A stretch of DNA of 40,845 bases, from contig CADCTF010000146.1 in NCBI GenBank assembly GCA_902805655.1, positions 1 to 40,845 on the forward strand. The letters are read 5' to 3'. Below, one piece after another: positions 23,869 through 32,582 of this stretch. The notes beneath the pieces are model-generated. The model was not told where the DNA came from, did not search any database, and saw only the letters and a program-made list of their open reading frames with translations. This stretch comes from an uncultured Acidimicrobiales bacterium (GTDB taxonomy: Bacteria; Actinomycetota; Acidimicrobiia; Acidimicrobiales; CADCTF01). Position 1 is the stretch's first letter, and the number at the start of each line of letters is the position of its first letter. A program made the translations under genes and the position numbers.

Positions 23869-24906
23869 CTAGCGCGCGCGATGCGGGAGCAGGACGTCCT
23901 TCAGGGCGTCGAACTCCTCGAGGAACCGGCCTCCACCGAGAACCACGGACAGGAGCGGCTCGTCGGCGAGGACGATGGGCATGCCCGTTTCGGCTGCCAA
24001 CCGGGCCGCCATGCCCGTGAGGAGCGCGCCGCCACCGGTGAGCACGATGCCCTGCTCCATGATGTCGGCGGCCAGCTCGGGTGGCGTCTTGTCGAGGGTC
24101 ACCTTCACGGCATCCACGATCGCAGACAGCGGCTCCTCGAGGGCATCGCGAATCTCCTCGGTCGTGGTGACGACCGTCTTCGGCAGCCCGCGGATCAGGT
24201 CACGGCCGCGGATCTCCGCCTCCACCTCCTGGTCCAGCTCGCATGCCGATCCCAGGACGATCTTGATCTCCTCAGCCGTGCGCTCGCCCAGCGCCAGGCT
24301 GTACTCCTTCTTGGCGTAGCTGATGATCGCCTCGTCCAGCTCGTCGCCGCCGATGCGCACCGACTGGCTCGTGACGATGCCGCCGAGCGAGATCACCGCG
24401 ACCTCGGTGGTGCCGCCGCCGATGTCCACGACCATGTTGCCGGTGGGCTCGTGGACCGGCAGGCCGGCGCCGATGGCCGCCGCCATGGGCTCCTCGATGA
24501 TGTACGCACGCTTCGCCCCGGCGAACTCCGCCGCCTCCTGCACGGCCCGCTTCTCCACTCCGGTGATGCCTGAGGGCACGCAGATGACCATGCGGGGCTT
24601 GGCGAAGCTGGCCCGGGGGTGCACCCGCTGGATGAAGTAGCGCAGCATCTTCTCGCAGATCTCGAAGTCGGCGATGACACCGTCCTTCAAGGGGCGGATG
24701 GCCCGGATGTGGTTCGGGGTGCGGCCGATCATCCGCTTGGCTTCCATGCCGACCGCCAGCGGACGCCCGTCACTCACGTTGATGGCGACCACCGACGGCT
24801 CGTTCAGCACGATGCCACGACCCCGCACGTACACGAGGGTGTTGGCCGTGCCCAGGTCGATGGCCATGTCGCGGCCCCAGAACGAGGAGAAGAGGTTGTC
24901 GGACAC
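23869..24906 (-). CDS. mreB: Actin-like rod-shape protein MreB
   Basis: 345 residues from GTG. The phosphate-1 loop is [16 protein letters not shown], followed by [12 protein letters not shown]; the phosphate-2 loop is [17 protein letters not shown]; the adenosine motif is [17 protein letters not shown]. An N-terminal amphipathic segment ([11 protein letters not shown]) fits membrane attachment. It forms filaments that steer the elongasome and is the first gene of the mre operon. The gap to ndk is 92 bases, with no clear terminator. Confidence 0.97.
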   Translation of the reverse strand: MSDNLFSSFWGRDMAIDLGTANTLVYVRGRGIVLNEPSVVAINVSDGRPLAVGMEAKRMIGRTPNHIRAIRPLKDGVIADFEICEKMLRYFIQRVHPRASFAKPRMVICVPSGITGVEKRAVQEAAEFAGAKRAYIIEEPMAAAIGAGLPVHEPTGNMVVDIGGGTTEVAVISLGGIVTSQSVRIGGDELDEAIISYAKKEYSLALGERTAEEIKIVLGSACELDQEVEAEIRGRDLIRGLPKTVVTTTEEIRDALEEPLSAIVDAVKVTLDKTPPELAADIMEQGIVLTGGGALLTGMAARLAAETGMPIVLADEPLLSVVLGGGRFLEEFDALKDVLLPHRAR

Positions 24907-24998
24907 GCGGCGCAGCCCCTCCCCGGGTAGTGGAGGCCGGCTCCGAGGCTAAGAGGCGCGGGGACAGCCCGCCACCTCCGTCCGACCTCCCGAAGGGC

Positions 24999-25406
24999 TC
25001 AGAGCGCGGGGAAGAAGATGCCGATCTCGCGCTCGGCGGACTCGGGGCCGTCGCTGCCGTGCACCAGGTTCTCGGTCAGGAGGATGCCGAGGTCACCGCG
25101 GATCGTGCCCGGTGCGGCGTCACGCGGGTTGGTCGAACCCATGAGCGTGCGGACGACCTTCCAGGTGTCCTCCGGGCCCTCGAGCACGGCGAGGAGGGCG
25201 GGGCCGCGTGTGATGAAGGCCACCAGCTCACCGAAGAACGGACGGTCCTTGTGCTCCTCGTAGTGCTTGCTCGCCGTCTCGGCGTCGATGGTGCGCAGCT
25301 CGGCCGCCACCAGCTTGAGACCCTTGCGCTCGAAGCGGGCAAGGATCTCGCCGGACAGGCCGCGTTCGACGGCGTCGGGCTTGGCGATGACGAAGGTGCG
25401 GTCCAT
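24999..25406 (-). CDS. ndk: Nucleoside diphosphate kinase
   Basis: 135 residues, the standard length, starting [17 protein letters not shown]. The phosphorylated His is in [20 protein letters not shown] (about residue 114). [20 protein letters not shown] and [19 protein letters not shown] are signatures. It equalises the nucleoside triphosphate pools by ping-pong transfer of gamma-phosphate. The start at 25406 is set by this N-terminus. TAGCCT lies 10 bases upstream and may give a very short leader. Confidence 0.98.
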   Translation of the reverse strand: MDRTFVIAKPDAVERGLSGEILARFERKGLKLVAAELRTIDAETASKHYEEHKDRPFFGELVAFITRGPALLAVLEGPEDTWKVVRTLMGSTNPRDAAPGTIRGDLGILLTENLVHGSDGPESAEREIGIFFPAL

Positions 25407-25416
25407 AGGCCGCCGG

Positions 25417-25422
25417 AGGCTA
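25417..25422 (-). promoter_or_regulatory. Candidate -10 box for ndk
   Basis: TAGCCT on the minus strand is 10 bases from the ndk ATG, in the 65-base gap after folC. There is no Shine-Dalgarno sequence. Evidence is motif and spacing only. Confidence 0.25.
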
Positions 25423-25471
25423 GCGGCTGCCCTCGAAGCCCCCCAACCGGCCGCGGGGCGGCCTGGTGCGG

Positions 25472-26776
25472 TCAGCCGCTGAGCAGGGCCGCCCGGGCCT
25501 CGCCGACCACGTACAGGGAGCCGGTGACCAGCACGAGATCGTCCTCGTCGGCCATGTCGATGGCGGTGGCCACGGCGGTGCCCACGTCGGCCACCACCTC
25601 GGCCGTCACCCCCGCGTCGCGGGCGGCAGCCGCGACCTCGTCCGCGGGCAGGGCCCGGCCCCAGTCGGGTTCGCAGGCGATCACGTGGTGCACACGGGTG
25701 GGGTCGAGCGCCCGCAGCAGGTCGCCCGGGTCGTGCCCGCGCAGGGACCCGAGCACGACGATCCACCGCTCGAGGGTGGCGAACTCCTCGCTCAGCGCCA
25801 CCGAGAGTGCGTCGGCGCCATCGACGTTGTGCGCACCGTCGAGCAGCACGAGGGGGCGCCGCCCCGCCACCTCGAGCCGGCCGGGCGAGGTCACGCGAGC
25901 GAAGCCCGCTTCGACGACGTCGGCGGACAACGGCGACCCGAACAGTGCCTCGGCTGCGGCCAGCGCGCAGGCGGCGTTGTTGCCCTGATGGAGCCCGTGC
26001 AGCGGGAGGAAGACGCTGTCGTAGGAACCACCGGGCGTGCGCAGGTCGAGAAGGCGCCCACCGTGGGCGATCGAGCTGTTCGTGCAGCCGAAGTCCTCTT
26101 CCCGACGCCATACCGCGGCGGCACCGGACGATGCGAACAGGGAGCGCCACCGCTCGTCGGGCTCACCGACCACCAGCGTGCTGCCCGGCTTCACGATGCC
26201 GGCCTTCTCGTTGGCCACGCCCTCGATGTCGCCGGCGTAGTCGAGGTGGTCTTCTCCGATGTTGGTGATGACCGCCACCGCCGCGTTGACGACGTTGGTG
26301 GCGTCCCACCTTCCGAGCATCCCGACCTCCACGACCGCGGCATCCACGGCGATGTCCGAGAACCAACGGAAGGCTGATGCCGCCAGCACCTCGAAGTACC
26401 AGGGTCGCTCTGGCAGCAGCTCGGCCAGCTCGAGCACGGCGCCGACCGCGGCGGCGAACGCCTCGTCGGAGATCGGCTCGCCGTTCCATGCGAAGCGCTC
26501 GTTGATGCGCTCGAGGTGGGGGCTCGTGTACGTGCCGACCGACAGACCCTGGGCGACGAGAAGGCTGGTGAGGATGCGCGCCGTGGAGGTCTTGCCGTTG
26601 GTGCCGGTGAGGTGCAGCACCGGGTAGCTGTGCTGCGGCTCCGCCATGAGCGCGACAAGGGCTTGCATGCGGTGAAGCGAGGGCATCGCCCGCGACGCCC
26701 CCCGACCCGTCGCCTCCAGGTTCACGTACTCGCCGAGCGCGGCGAGCACGTCGGCGTACTCCTCGTCGGACGGCAC
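25472..26776 (-). CDS. folC: Folylpolyglutamate/dihydrofolate synthase
   Basis: 434 residues from GTG 26776, two bases after the stop of the ValRS-like gene. A Mur-ligase fold: ATP-binding loop [11 protein letters not shown] at about residue 56, [40 protein letters not shown] and, in the C-terminal domain, [14 protein letters not shown]. It adds glutamate to dihydropteroate and/or to folates in the cytoplasm. The open frame extends upstream of 26776 only inside the neighbouring gene. The family length and the tight link to the upstream gene support this start. Confidence 0.95.
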   Translation of the reverse strand: MPSDEEYADVLAALGEYVNLEATGRGASRAMPSLHRMQALVALMAEPQHSYPVLHLTGTNGKTSTARILTSLLVAQGLSVGTYTSPHLERINERFAWNGEPISDEAFAAAVGAVLELAELLPERPWYFEVLAASAFRWFSDIAVDAAVVEVGMLGRWDATNVVNAAVAVITNIGEDHLDYAGDIEGVANEKAGIVKPGSTLVVGEPDERWRSLFASSGAAAVWRREEDFGCTNSSIAHGGRLLDLRTPGGSYDSVFLPLHGLHQGNNAACALAAAEALFGSPLSADVVEAGFARVTSPGRLEVAGRRPLVLLDGAHNVDGADALSVALSEEFATLERWIVVLGSLRGHDPGDLLRALDPTRVHHVIACEPDWGRALPADEVAAAARDAGVTAEVVADVGTAVATAIDMADEDDLVLVTGSLYVVGEARAALLSG

Positions 26777-26778
26777 CC

Positions 26779-28476
26779 TTACCGGCCCAGGAGCGGCAGA
26801 ACGAGGGCGTGCAGACGCTCGATCGCTGAAGCAGGGATGCCGTGGGCAAGCGCCGTCGCCACGGCGCTCAGGGCGCTGGCCGGGGAGGCGTCGTCCAAAG
26901 CCTGGTGGACGGTCTCTGCCAGCAGATCCATGTCGGTGTCCCCGTCGTCCGGTCGTGCCAGGCACCTGATGAACTCGGCAGCCGCTGCGGGCCCGTCCAA
27001 GCCGCCGAGGAGCAGCAGCCGGCGGACCATCGGGTCAGTGGGCTCCTCCGCATCGGCGGCGGGCCGGCTCACCACGGTCACCCGGCGGAACGGCAGATGG
27101 CCAGTCAGGCGCAGGCTCAGCGCAGCGGTGGGGACGAGCCACTCCGAGACGTCCTGCTGGCGCACCACGCAGGTGGTGGTGGCGCCGAGAAGGGCATGGG
27201 ACGCGGAATCGGTTGGCCATCCAGCCACGCTGAACGACCAGACCGCTTCGAGCAGCCGGGCATCCATGCGGTCGTCGGTCGTCACCAGCGTGCCCATGCA
27301 CTTGCCGCAGGACGTCATGGACTCGACGTCGACGGTGTCGCGGCCGCAGTCGAGGCAGGTGCTGACGGGAAGCGGCGGTGCGGTCACGACGCGACTGCTG
27401 ACGCACCACGGCACGGGGGAGATCCCGGCGGTACCGAGCACTTCAGCCCGGAGGTCAGGCGGGCTGAACCTCACGGAGCCCTCCCGCATCTCGTCGGCCG
27501 CCACCACCTCGAGCTCGGCAATGTGCAGGAACCAGTGCCGACCGAGCACGGGCACGAGCACCGTGCCGCATCTCCGGCACCGGCACACCTCCTCCGACGC
27601 AGGCTCGACCGAGACGAGCGCGCCTTCGGCGGCCAGCAGCTCCTTGGTGGCGGCTCGAGCTGCGTAGCGACTGAGCCCCGTGAGCGGCCACTCCGCCCGC
27701 ACGACACCCTCATCGTCGAGCACCGGCACGGCCGCGAGACCCCACCCCCGGGCCAGCTCCCACGCTTCCTGGCTGTGGCCGGGCACGATCATCGCCGGCT
27801 CGACTGCATCGGAGGCAACCAGCACGGGCACCGAGTGCCCGGAGATGGGGAGCATGGCGGTGTGGTCGGCTGCGGGATGTCCGGGCGGCACGCTGATGGC
27901 CACCACGCCGGCGAGCAGCTCCGGGTCGGCGAGGGTGACGAGGAGGTCCTCACCGTCGTCCACGGTGGTCGTCACCGTGAGGCGCTCACCGTCCAGCTCG
28001 ACCCGCTCCAGGTCCTGGTTCCCGACGACGGTGGCGCACCGCGGACAGTGCAGCACCACGCGCTCCGCCCGCTCGAGGAGCCCCTGGTCGTACAGCCGCA
28101 CGAACGCGGTGCGGGCAGCGCGCACCGTCGCCTCGCCCGCCAGCGTTGCCTCGTCCACCTCTGCATCGATCCGCAGCGCCTCGAGCGTTGCCGTCACCTG
28201 CTCGTGCTGGGCCACCTCGAGCAGGCGCACCAGCTCTTGGAACTCCTCGGCGGGCAAGGTGGCGCGGTCGTGGCCGGCGCGGGCCGCCTCGCGCTCTGCG
28301 GCTTGCTGCACGCCGAGGCCGGCGGCCGAGGTGACCAGGGACCAGTCACCGTCCGTGCCCTGGGCCCGGTGGTGTCGAGCCACCGCGTCGGCAGTGATCA
28401 GCACAGCCAGGTCGGTGGAGTCGAGGGCATCGACCACGCAAAGGGGTCGAGTGAGGACGCGAGAAGGATCAGCCAA
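26779..28476 (-). CDS. Degenerate valyl-tRNA synthetase-like protein
   Basis: 565 residues from TTG 28476 (a GTG at codon 13 is an alternative start). It follows the class Ia valyl-tRNA synthetase layout in outline. The N-terminal ITADAVARHHRAQG fits the helix after HIGH, but HIGH itself is absent. FVRLYDQGLLERAERVVLHC corresponds to the GLIYR...NWCP region. Zn-like Cys pairs remain (CRCRRCGT near 295; CLDCG and CGKC near 374-392). ARLLEAVWSFSVAGWP equals the LDTWFSSALWPFSTLGWP block, and LRLTGHLPFRRV precedes where KMSKS should be, but that site reads DAEEPTD. The editing region lacks TTRPET and the HDPND Asp. The anticodon-binding part is mostly missing (about 85 residues follow). It occupies the clpX-valS-folC slot. 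I infer a catalytically dead paralogue; real ValRS must be elsewhere. Confidence 0.8.
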   Translation of the reverse strand: MADPSRVLTRPLCVVDALDSTDLAVLITADAVARHHRAQGTDGDWSLVTSAAGLGVQQAAEREAARAGHDRATLPAEEFQELVRLLEVAQHEQVTATLEALRIDAEVDEATLAGEATVRAARTAFVRLYDQGLLERAERVVLHCPRCATVVGNQDLERVELDGERLTVTTTVDDGEDLLVTLADPELLAGVVAISVPPGHPAADHTAMLPISGHSVPVLVASDAVEPAMIVPGHSQEAWELARGWGLAAVPVLDDEGVVRAEWPLTGLSRYAARAATKELLAAEGALVSVEPASEEVCRCRRCGTVLVPVLGRHWFLHIAELEVVAADEMREGSVRFSPPDLRAEVLGTAGISPVPWCVSSRVVTAPPLPVSTCLDCGRDTVDVESMTSCGKCMGTLVTTDDRMDARLLEAVWSFSVAGWPTDSASHALLGATTTCVVRQQDVSEWLVPTAALSLRLTGHLPFRRVTVVSRPAADAEEPTDPMVRRLLLLGGLDGPAAAAEFIRCLARPDDGDTDMDLLAETVHQALDDASPASALSAVATALAHGIPASAIERLHALVLPLLGR

Positions 28477-28536
28477 GGCAGACCAAGCGTAACCGCCCGC
28501 CCGCGAATGCCTCCCTCCGGGGCCCGGTGGCCGGAC

Positions 28537-29073
28537 CTAGGCGGCGCGCACGCGCTCGCGCGCCGCGTCGGCCAGGTCGCCCGCGCGCTCACGAGCCGCC
28601 TTGGCGGCATGCTCGACGTGGGGACGGGCGACGTCAACGGCGTGCTCGACCTTGGGGAAGGTCGCCTCGGCGGCCTGGGTGACCGCCAGCGAGGCGGCCT
28701 CCAGCGCATGCTCCACGCGGGGACGGGCGACGTCGACGGCGTGCTCCACCTTGGGGATCGCCAGCTCGGTGGCGTGCGACACGGCCTCCATCGCCGCATC
28801 GAACGCAGGGCGGGCGGCGCGGGCGGCCTCGAGCAGACCCGATGCGGTAAGGCTGGCGGCGGACATCTTGGCCCGCGCCTTGGCCCGGCGGCGACGATCG
28901 CGGCGATCGAGGAAGAAGCCGATGATGGCCCCGACCGCAGCAGCCTCGCCGGCGCCCTTGAGGGCGGCCTGCGTCATCTGTTCGGTCGTCTCATCCTTGC
29001 GGGCCGCTTGGGCGGCACCAGCCGCAGCACCTGCGAAGGCTGCGAACAGCGCGAACTTCAGAACCTTGCGCAT
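28537..29073 (-). CDS. Alanine-rich helical repeat protein of unknown function
   Basis: 178 residues from ATG. A hydrophobic N-terminus (KFALFAAFAGAAAGAAQAA) could be a membrane anchor or signal, and a second apolar stretch GAGEAAAVGAIIGFFL precedes a basic block (DRRDRRRRAKARAK). The C-terminal half is a regular amphipathic helix with a 33-residue repeat: PKVEHAVDVARPRVEHALEA and PKVEHAVDVARPHVEHAAKA. The pattern resembles 11-residue-repeat proteins such as apolipoprotein- or LEA-like helices that lie on membranes. It lies between clpX and the ValRS-like gene. A purine-rich AAGGGG sits 11 bases before the ATG. I cannot name a family. Confidence 0.72.
   Translation of the reverse strand: MRKVLKFALFAAFAGAAAGAAQAARKDETTEQMTQAALKGAGEAAAVGAIIGFFLDRRDRRRRAKARAKMSAASLTASGLLEAARAARPAFDAAMEAVSHATELAIPKVEHAVDVARPRVEHALEAASLAVTQAAEATFPKVEHAVDVARPHVEHAAKAARERAGDLADAARERVRAA
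28607..28658. repeat. Direct repeat, copy 1 (99-base period)
   Basis: A 52-base unit that recurs at 28706-28757 with a few mismatches, inside the repeat protein gene. The period of 99 bases equals 33 codons, so the reading frame is kept. The DNA-level identity suggests a recent internal duplication or gene conversion. Confidence 0.75.
28706..28757. repeat. Direct repeat, copy 2 (99-base period)
   Basis: Second copy of the unit at 28607-28658. It encodes the KVEHAVDVARPRVEHA segment. Confidence 0.75.
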
Positions 29074-29152
29074 GCGAGAACACCCCTTGTCCGGAGAAGT
29101 CCCCGAAGGTACCCGATGGTCCGGAGGCCCTGTGCACGAAGGAGCGGTCGAG

Positions 29153-30427
29153 CTAGGAGGCGGCCCGCCTGGGGCGATCGGCCTTGGTGACGTCGGCGCG
29201 GGGGACGAGGGTCGGGTTGACCCGCTCCGCCACCACCTTCTGGTCGATGACGCACTTGCCGATGTCGCTGCGGCTCGGCAGGTCGTACATCACCTCGAGC
29301 AGCACCTCTTCGAGGATGGCGCGGAGGCCGCGGGCGCCGGTGCCGCGCAGGAGCGCCTGGTCGGAGACCGCCCCGAGGGCGTCGTCGGTGAACTCCAGCT
29401 CGACGTTGTCGAGGCTGAAGGTGCGCTTGTACTGCTTGACCAGCGCGTTCTTCGGCTCGATGAGGATGCGTATGAGCGCTTCACGATCGAGCTGCTGCAC
29501 GGCGCCGATGATCGGCAGGCGACCGACGAACTCCGGGATGAGCCCGAACTTCAACAGGTCTTCCGGCGCGGCCGACGCGAGCGCCTCGCCCAGGTCGCTC
29601 TCCCCCGGGTCCATGCCACCGCGGAAGCCCATGCTCTTGCGGCCGACGCGGCTCTGCACGATCTTGTCCAGCCCGGCGAAGGCACCGCCGCAGATGAACA
29701 GGATGTTGCTCGTGTCGATCTGGATGAACTCCTGGTGGGGGTGCTTGCGGCCGCCCTGCGGGGGCACCGAGGCGGTGGTGCCCTCGAGGATCTTCAGCAG
29801 GGCCTGCTGCACACCTTCACCGGAGACGTCACGGGTGATCGACGGGTTCTCGCTCTTGCGGGCGATCTTGTCGATCTCGTCGATGTAGATGATGCCGGTC
29901 TCGGCCTTCTTCACGTCGTAGTCGGCCGCCTGGATCAGCTTCAGGAGGATGTTCTCGACGTCCTCGCCTACGTAGCCGGCCTCGGTGAGGGCCGTGGCAT
30001 CGGCGATGGCGAAGGGCACGTTCAGCATGCGGGCCAACGTCTCGGCCAGGTGGGTCTTGCCGCAGCCGGTGGGGCCGATGAGAAGGATGTTGGACTTGCC
30101 CAGCTCGACCTCGTCGCCGTGGGCTCCGGTGCCGGCCTGCACCCGCTTGTAGTGGTTGTAGACGGCGACGGACAGGATCTTCTTGGCCCGGTCCTGCCCG
30201 ATCACGTAGTCGTTCAGGAAGGTGTAGATCTCCCGAGGCTTCGGCAGCTCGTCGAAGCGCATCTCCGACGACTCGGCCAGCTCCTCTTCGATGATGTCGT
30301 TGCAGAGGTCGATGCACTCGTCGCAGATGTAGACACCCGGACCGGCGATCAGCTTCTTGACCTGCTTCTGCGACTTGCCGCAGAAGCTGCACTTCACGAG
30401 GTCGCCCCCGTCACCGAACTTGGCCAC
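29153..30427 (-). CDS. clpX: ATP-dependent Clp protease ATP-binding subunit ClpX
   Basis: 424 residues from GTG, preceded by GAGGAAC. The N-terminal zinc-binding domain has CSFCGKSQ (Cys13, Cys16) and ICDECIDLC. The AAA+ core has Walker [13 protein letters not shown] near 118, pore loop GYVGEDVEN, Walker [14 protein letters not shown], sensor/Arg region [10 protein letters not shown] and sensor 2 [12 protein letters not shown]. It unfolds substrates and feeds them to ClpP. clpP lies 23 bases upstream, so the two are co-transcribed. Confidence 0.98.
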   Translation of the reverse strand: MAKFGDGGDLVKCSFCGKSQKQVKKLIAGPGVYICDECIDLCNDIIEEELAESSEMRFDELPKPREIYTFLNDYVIGQDRAKKILSVAVYNHYKRVQAGTGAHGDEVELGKSNILLIGPTGCGKTHLAETLARMLNVPFAIADATALTEAGYVGEDVENILLKLIQAADYDVKKAETGIIYIDEIDKIARKSENPSITRDVSGEGVQQALLKILEGTTASVPPQGGRKHPHQEFIQIDTSNILFICGGAFAGLDKIVQSRVGRKSMGFRGGMDPGESDLGEALASAAPEDLLKFGLIPEFVGRLPIIGAVQQLDREALIRILIEPKNALVKQYKRTFSLDNVELEFTDDALGAVSDQALLRGTGARGLRAILEEVLLEVMYDLPSRSDIGKCVIDQKVVAERVNPTLVPRADVTKADRPRRAAS

Positions 30428-30450
30428 GTTCCTCGTTCCCCTGTCCTGGC

Positions 30451-31101
30451 TCAGCCCACGCCAGCCGCTTGCGGCACTGCCGCCAGCTCCTGGTTGGAGA
30501 GGACCTCGTCGATGATCCCGTACTCCTTGGCCTCGTTGGCGCTGAGGTAGAAGTCGCGGTCGGTGTCGAGGCTGATGCGCTCGATCGGCTGGCCGGTGTG
30601 GTGGGAGAGGACCTGGTCGATCTCGCCACGCATGCGCTGGATCTCGCGGGCCTGGATCTCGATGTCGGTCGCCTGACCGGCAACACCGCCGTAGGGCTGG
30701 TGCAGCATGATCCGTGAGTGCGGCAGGGCGAAGCGCTTCCCAGGCGTGCCCGCCGCCAGGATGACGGCTGCCGCCGAGGCGGCCTGCCCCAGGCAGACCA
30801 CGCTGATGTCGTTCTTCACGTACTGCATGGTGTCGTAGATCGCGAACAGAGCGGTGATCTCACCGCCCGGCGAGTTGATGTAGATGCTGATGTCCTTCTC
30901 GCGGTTCTTGAACTCGAGCCAGATCATCTGCATCGAGATGGCCGCAGCGATCGTGTCGTCGATGCCCGTCTGCAGGAAGATGATGTGCTCGTCGAGCAGC
31001 TTCGTCGGCAGGTCGATGGACCGGGCCTGTGGGCCCTGACCCTCGATGGCATTGGGCAGCCAGGCGTTGTACGCCTTGATCGGCCCGTGGCTGGTGCTCA
31101 A
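30451..31101 (-). CDS. clpP: ATP-dependent Clp protease proteolytic subunit
   Basis: 216 residues from TTG 31101, which overlaps the tig stop (TTGA). The catalytic triad is visible: Ser109 in [15 protein letters not shown], His134 in [14 protein letters not shown], Asp183 in [35 protein letters not shown] is the usual substrate-groove strand. The N-terminus ([20 protein letters not shown]) is unlike the common ClpP1 start. Only one clpP lies between tig and clpX, whereas the equivalent Streptomyces locus has two. Actinobacterial Clp cores often need two different ClpP rings, so a partner may be elsewhere. Confidence 0.95.
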   Translation of the reverse strand: MSTSHGPIKAYNAWLPNAIEGQGPQARSIDLPTKLLDEHIIFLQTGIDDTIAAAISMQMIWLEFKNREKDISIYINSPGGEITALFAIYDTMQYVKNDISVVCLGQAASAAAVILAAGTPGKRFALPHSRIMLHQPYGGVAGQATDIEIQAREIQRMRGEIDQVLSHHTGQPIERISLDTDRDFYLSANEAKEYGIIDEVLSNQELAAVPQAAGVG

Positions 31102-32471
31102 GACTCGTCCCCTTCTGTGGTCCCGGCCGGCTGGCTCTCGGACTCGTTGTCGGCGGGTGCGTCGGCCGGCGGCGCCGGTTGCAGATCGGCCCGGTCGATG
31201 GGCTTGCCGTCCTCGTCGACGATCTCGACGTGCTCGAGGAGCCACCCGAGGGCCTTCGCCTTCCTGATGTCCGAGCGTACCGCCTGCATCTGATCTGCGT
31301 GCTCGAGCTGGGTGCGGATGGACAGCGCATCCTGGCCCATCTGCTCGGCCAGCTGGGCGATCTCGGCGTCGACGTCCTCCTCGGTGACCTCGAAGCCCTC
31401 GGTCTCGGCCACCGATCGAAGCGCGAGATCCGCCTTCACCGCTTCGGTGGCGGTGCCCCGCAGGTCCTCCAGGAGCTGCTCCCCGGGCTGGCCCGTGGCC
31501 GCCAGGTACTGCTCGAGGTTCGCGCCCTGGCTCTCGAGGCGGTGGGCCAGGTCGTGCAGCCGGCGCTCCATCTCCGGCCCGACGAGGGCCTCGGGGGCGT
31601 CCTCGTCCACCAGGGACACGAGCTCCTTGATGACGCCGTCCCGGATGGCCATCGACCCTTGCACCTGCTTGACCGACCGCATGCGGGTGGCGATGTCGTC
31701 GCGCAGCTCCTGCACCGTCTCGAACTCCGACGCCTCACCGGCCCACTCGTCGGTGACCTCGGGAAGGATCATCTGCTTCACGTCCTTGACGACGACCCGG
31801 AACGCGATGGGGTCACCGACCCCGATCTCGGAGTCGAACTCCAGCACGTCACCCGTGTTGGCGCCGACCAGGCGGTTGTCGAGCTCCTCGCCGTAGGAGC
31901 CGGAGCCGACCTGGTACATCGAGTCGGACACCTCCTCCAGCGTCTCGCCGGCGCGCTCGGCGCGCAGGTCGAGCGTGACGTGGTCACGCTCCTGCACCGG
32001 ACGGTCGGCCGCCTGCAGCTCTCCGAAGGGCTCGCGGAGCCGGTCGATCTGGCGGTCGAGCTCTTCGTCGGTGACGTCGGGTCGGGGGATCGTGACCCGG
32101 AGACCCTGGTAGCCGACGACGTTCAGCCGTGGCCGGACCTCGACCACTGCGTCGAACAGGATGGGGCCCTCGACCTCACCGCCGGTGACGTCGATCTCCG
32201 GCGGGGCGATGGCGTCCACCTCGGTGGAACGGAGCGCCTCGGCGTAGAAGTCGGGCAGCGCCTCCCGCAGGGCCTCCTGGCGGATGCCCGCCTTGCCCAT
32301 GCGCGCTTCGAGCAACCGGCGGGGCGCCTTGCCGGGACGGAAGCCCGGGATTCGGATCTCGCTGGCGATCTTCCGCAAGGCCGCATCGACCGCCTTGTCG
32401 AGCTCGTGCTCCTCGACTTCGACGGACAGCTTGACTTTGTTCCCCTCGAGGGGCTCGACGTTGGCCTTCAT
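31098..32471 (-). CDS. tig: Trigger factor
   Basis: 457 residues from ATG 32471 (MKANVEPLEGNKVKLSVEVE). The ribosome-binding signature GFRPGKAPRRLLEARMG is at about residues 44-60. The FKBP-like prolyl isomerase segment follows in the middle (RDHVTLDLRAERAGETL, SYGEELDNRLVGANTGDVLE). The C-terminal chaperone arms have FEVTEEDVDAEIAQLAEQMG, and the end is acidic and disordered. It binds nascent chains at the ribosome exit. It is the first gene of tig-clpP-clpX. TAGACT 11 bases before the ATG may be its -10 box; no Shine-Dalgarno sequence is present. Confidence 0.97.
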   Translation of the reverse strand: MKANVEPLEGNKVKLSVEVEEHELDKAVDAALRKIASEIRIPGFRPGKAPRRLLEARMGKAGIRQEALREALPDFYAEALRSTEVDAIAPPEIDVTGGEVEGPILFDAVVEVRPRLNVVGYQGLRVTIPRPDVTDEELDRQIDRLREPFGELQAADRPVQERDHVTLDLRAERAGETLEEVSDSMYQVGSGSYGEELDNRLVGANTGDVLEFDSEIGVGDPIAFRVVVKDVKQMILPEVTDEWAGEASEFETVQELRDDIATRMRSVKQVQGSMAIRDGVIKELVSLVDEDAPEALVGPEMERRLHDLAHRLESQGANLEQYLAATGQPGEQLLEDLRGTATEAVKADLALRSVAETEGFEVTEEDVDAEIAQLAEQMGQDALSIRTQLEHADQMQAVRSDIRKAKALGWLLEHVEIVDEDGKPIDRADLQPAPPADAPADNESESQPAGTTEGDES

Positions 32472-32482
32472 ATGGAGGAGGC

Positions 32483-32488
32483 AGTCTA
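32483..32488 (-). promoter_or_regulatory. Candidate -10 box for tig
   Basis: TAGACT on the minus strand, 11 bases from the tig ATG, in a 111-base gap shared with the divergent ccmF-type gene. It would give a leader of only a few bases. No convincing -35 element. Confidence 0.3.
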
Positions 32489-32582
32489 CCGGGCCAAGGT
32501 CCGTGTGCCGCCGGGATGGTCGGCGGCCTACCCACCTTCGCGCCCACAATGGCGAGGTGACCCGTTCGCAGGGAGGCAGCGG

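Noticed and set aside
24907-24998. Possible terminator between ndk and mreB
   Set aside because: Only a 3-base-pair CCC-TTC-GGG stem and no T-run; not convincing.
25407-25471. G+C-rich inverted repeats between folC and ndk
   Set aside because: Imperfect GGCCGC-type matches expected by chance in this composition.
26777-26965. Upstream extension of folC by 63 codons
   Set aside because: It lies within the coding end of the preceding gene; the family N-terminus and GTG 26776 fit better.
26842-29190. Plus-strand frame of 782 codons
   Set aside because: Antisense to the ValRS-like and repeat protein genes; His/Gly/Arg-rich with no domain.
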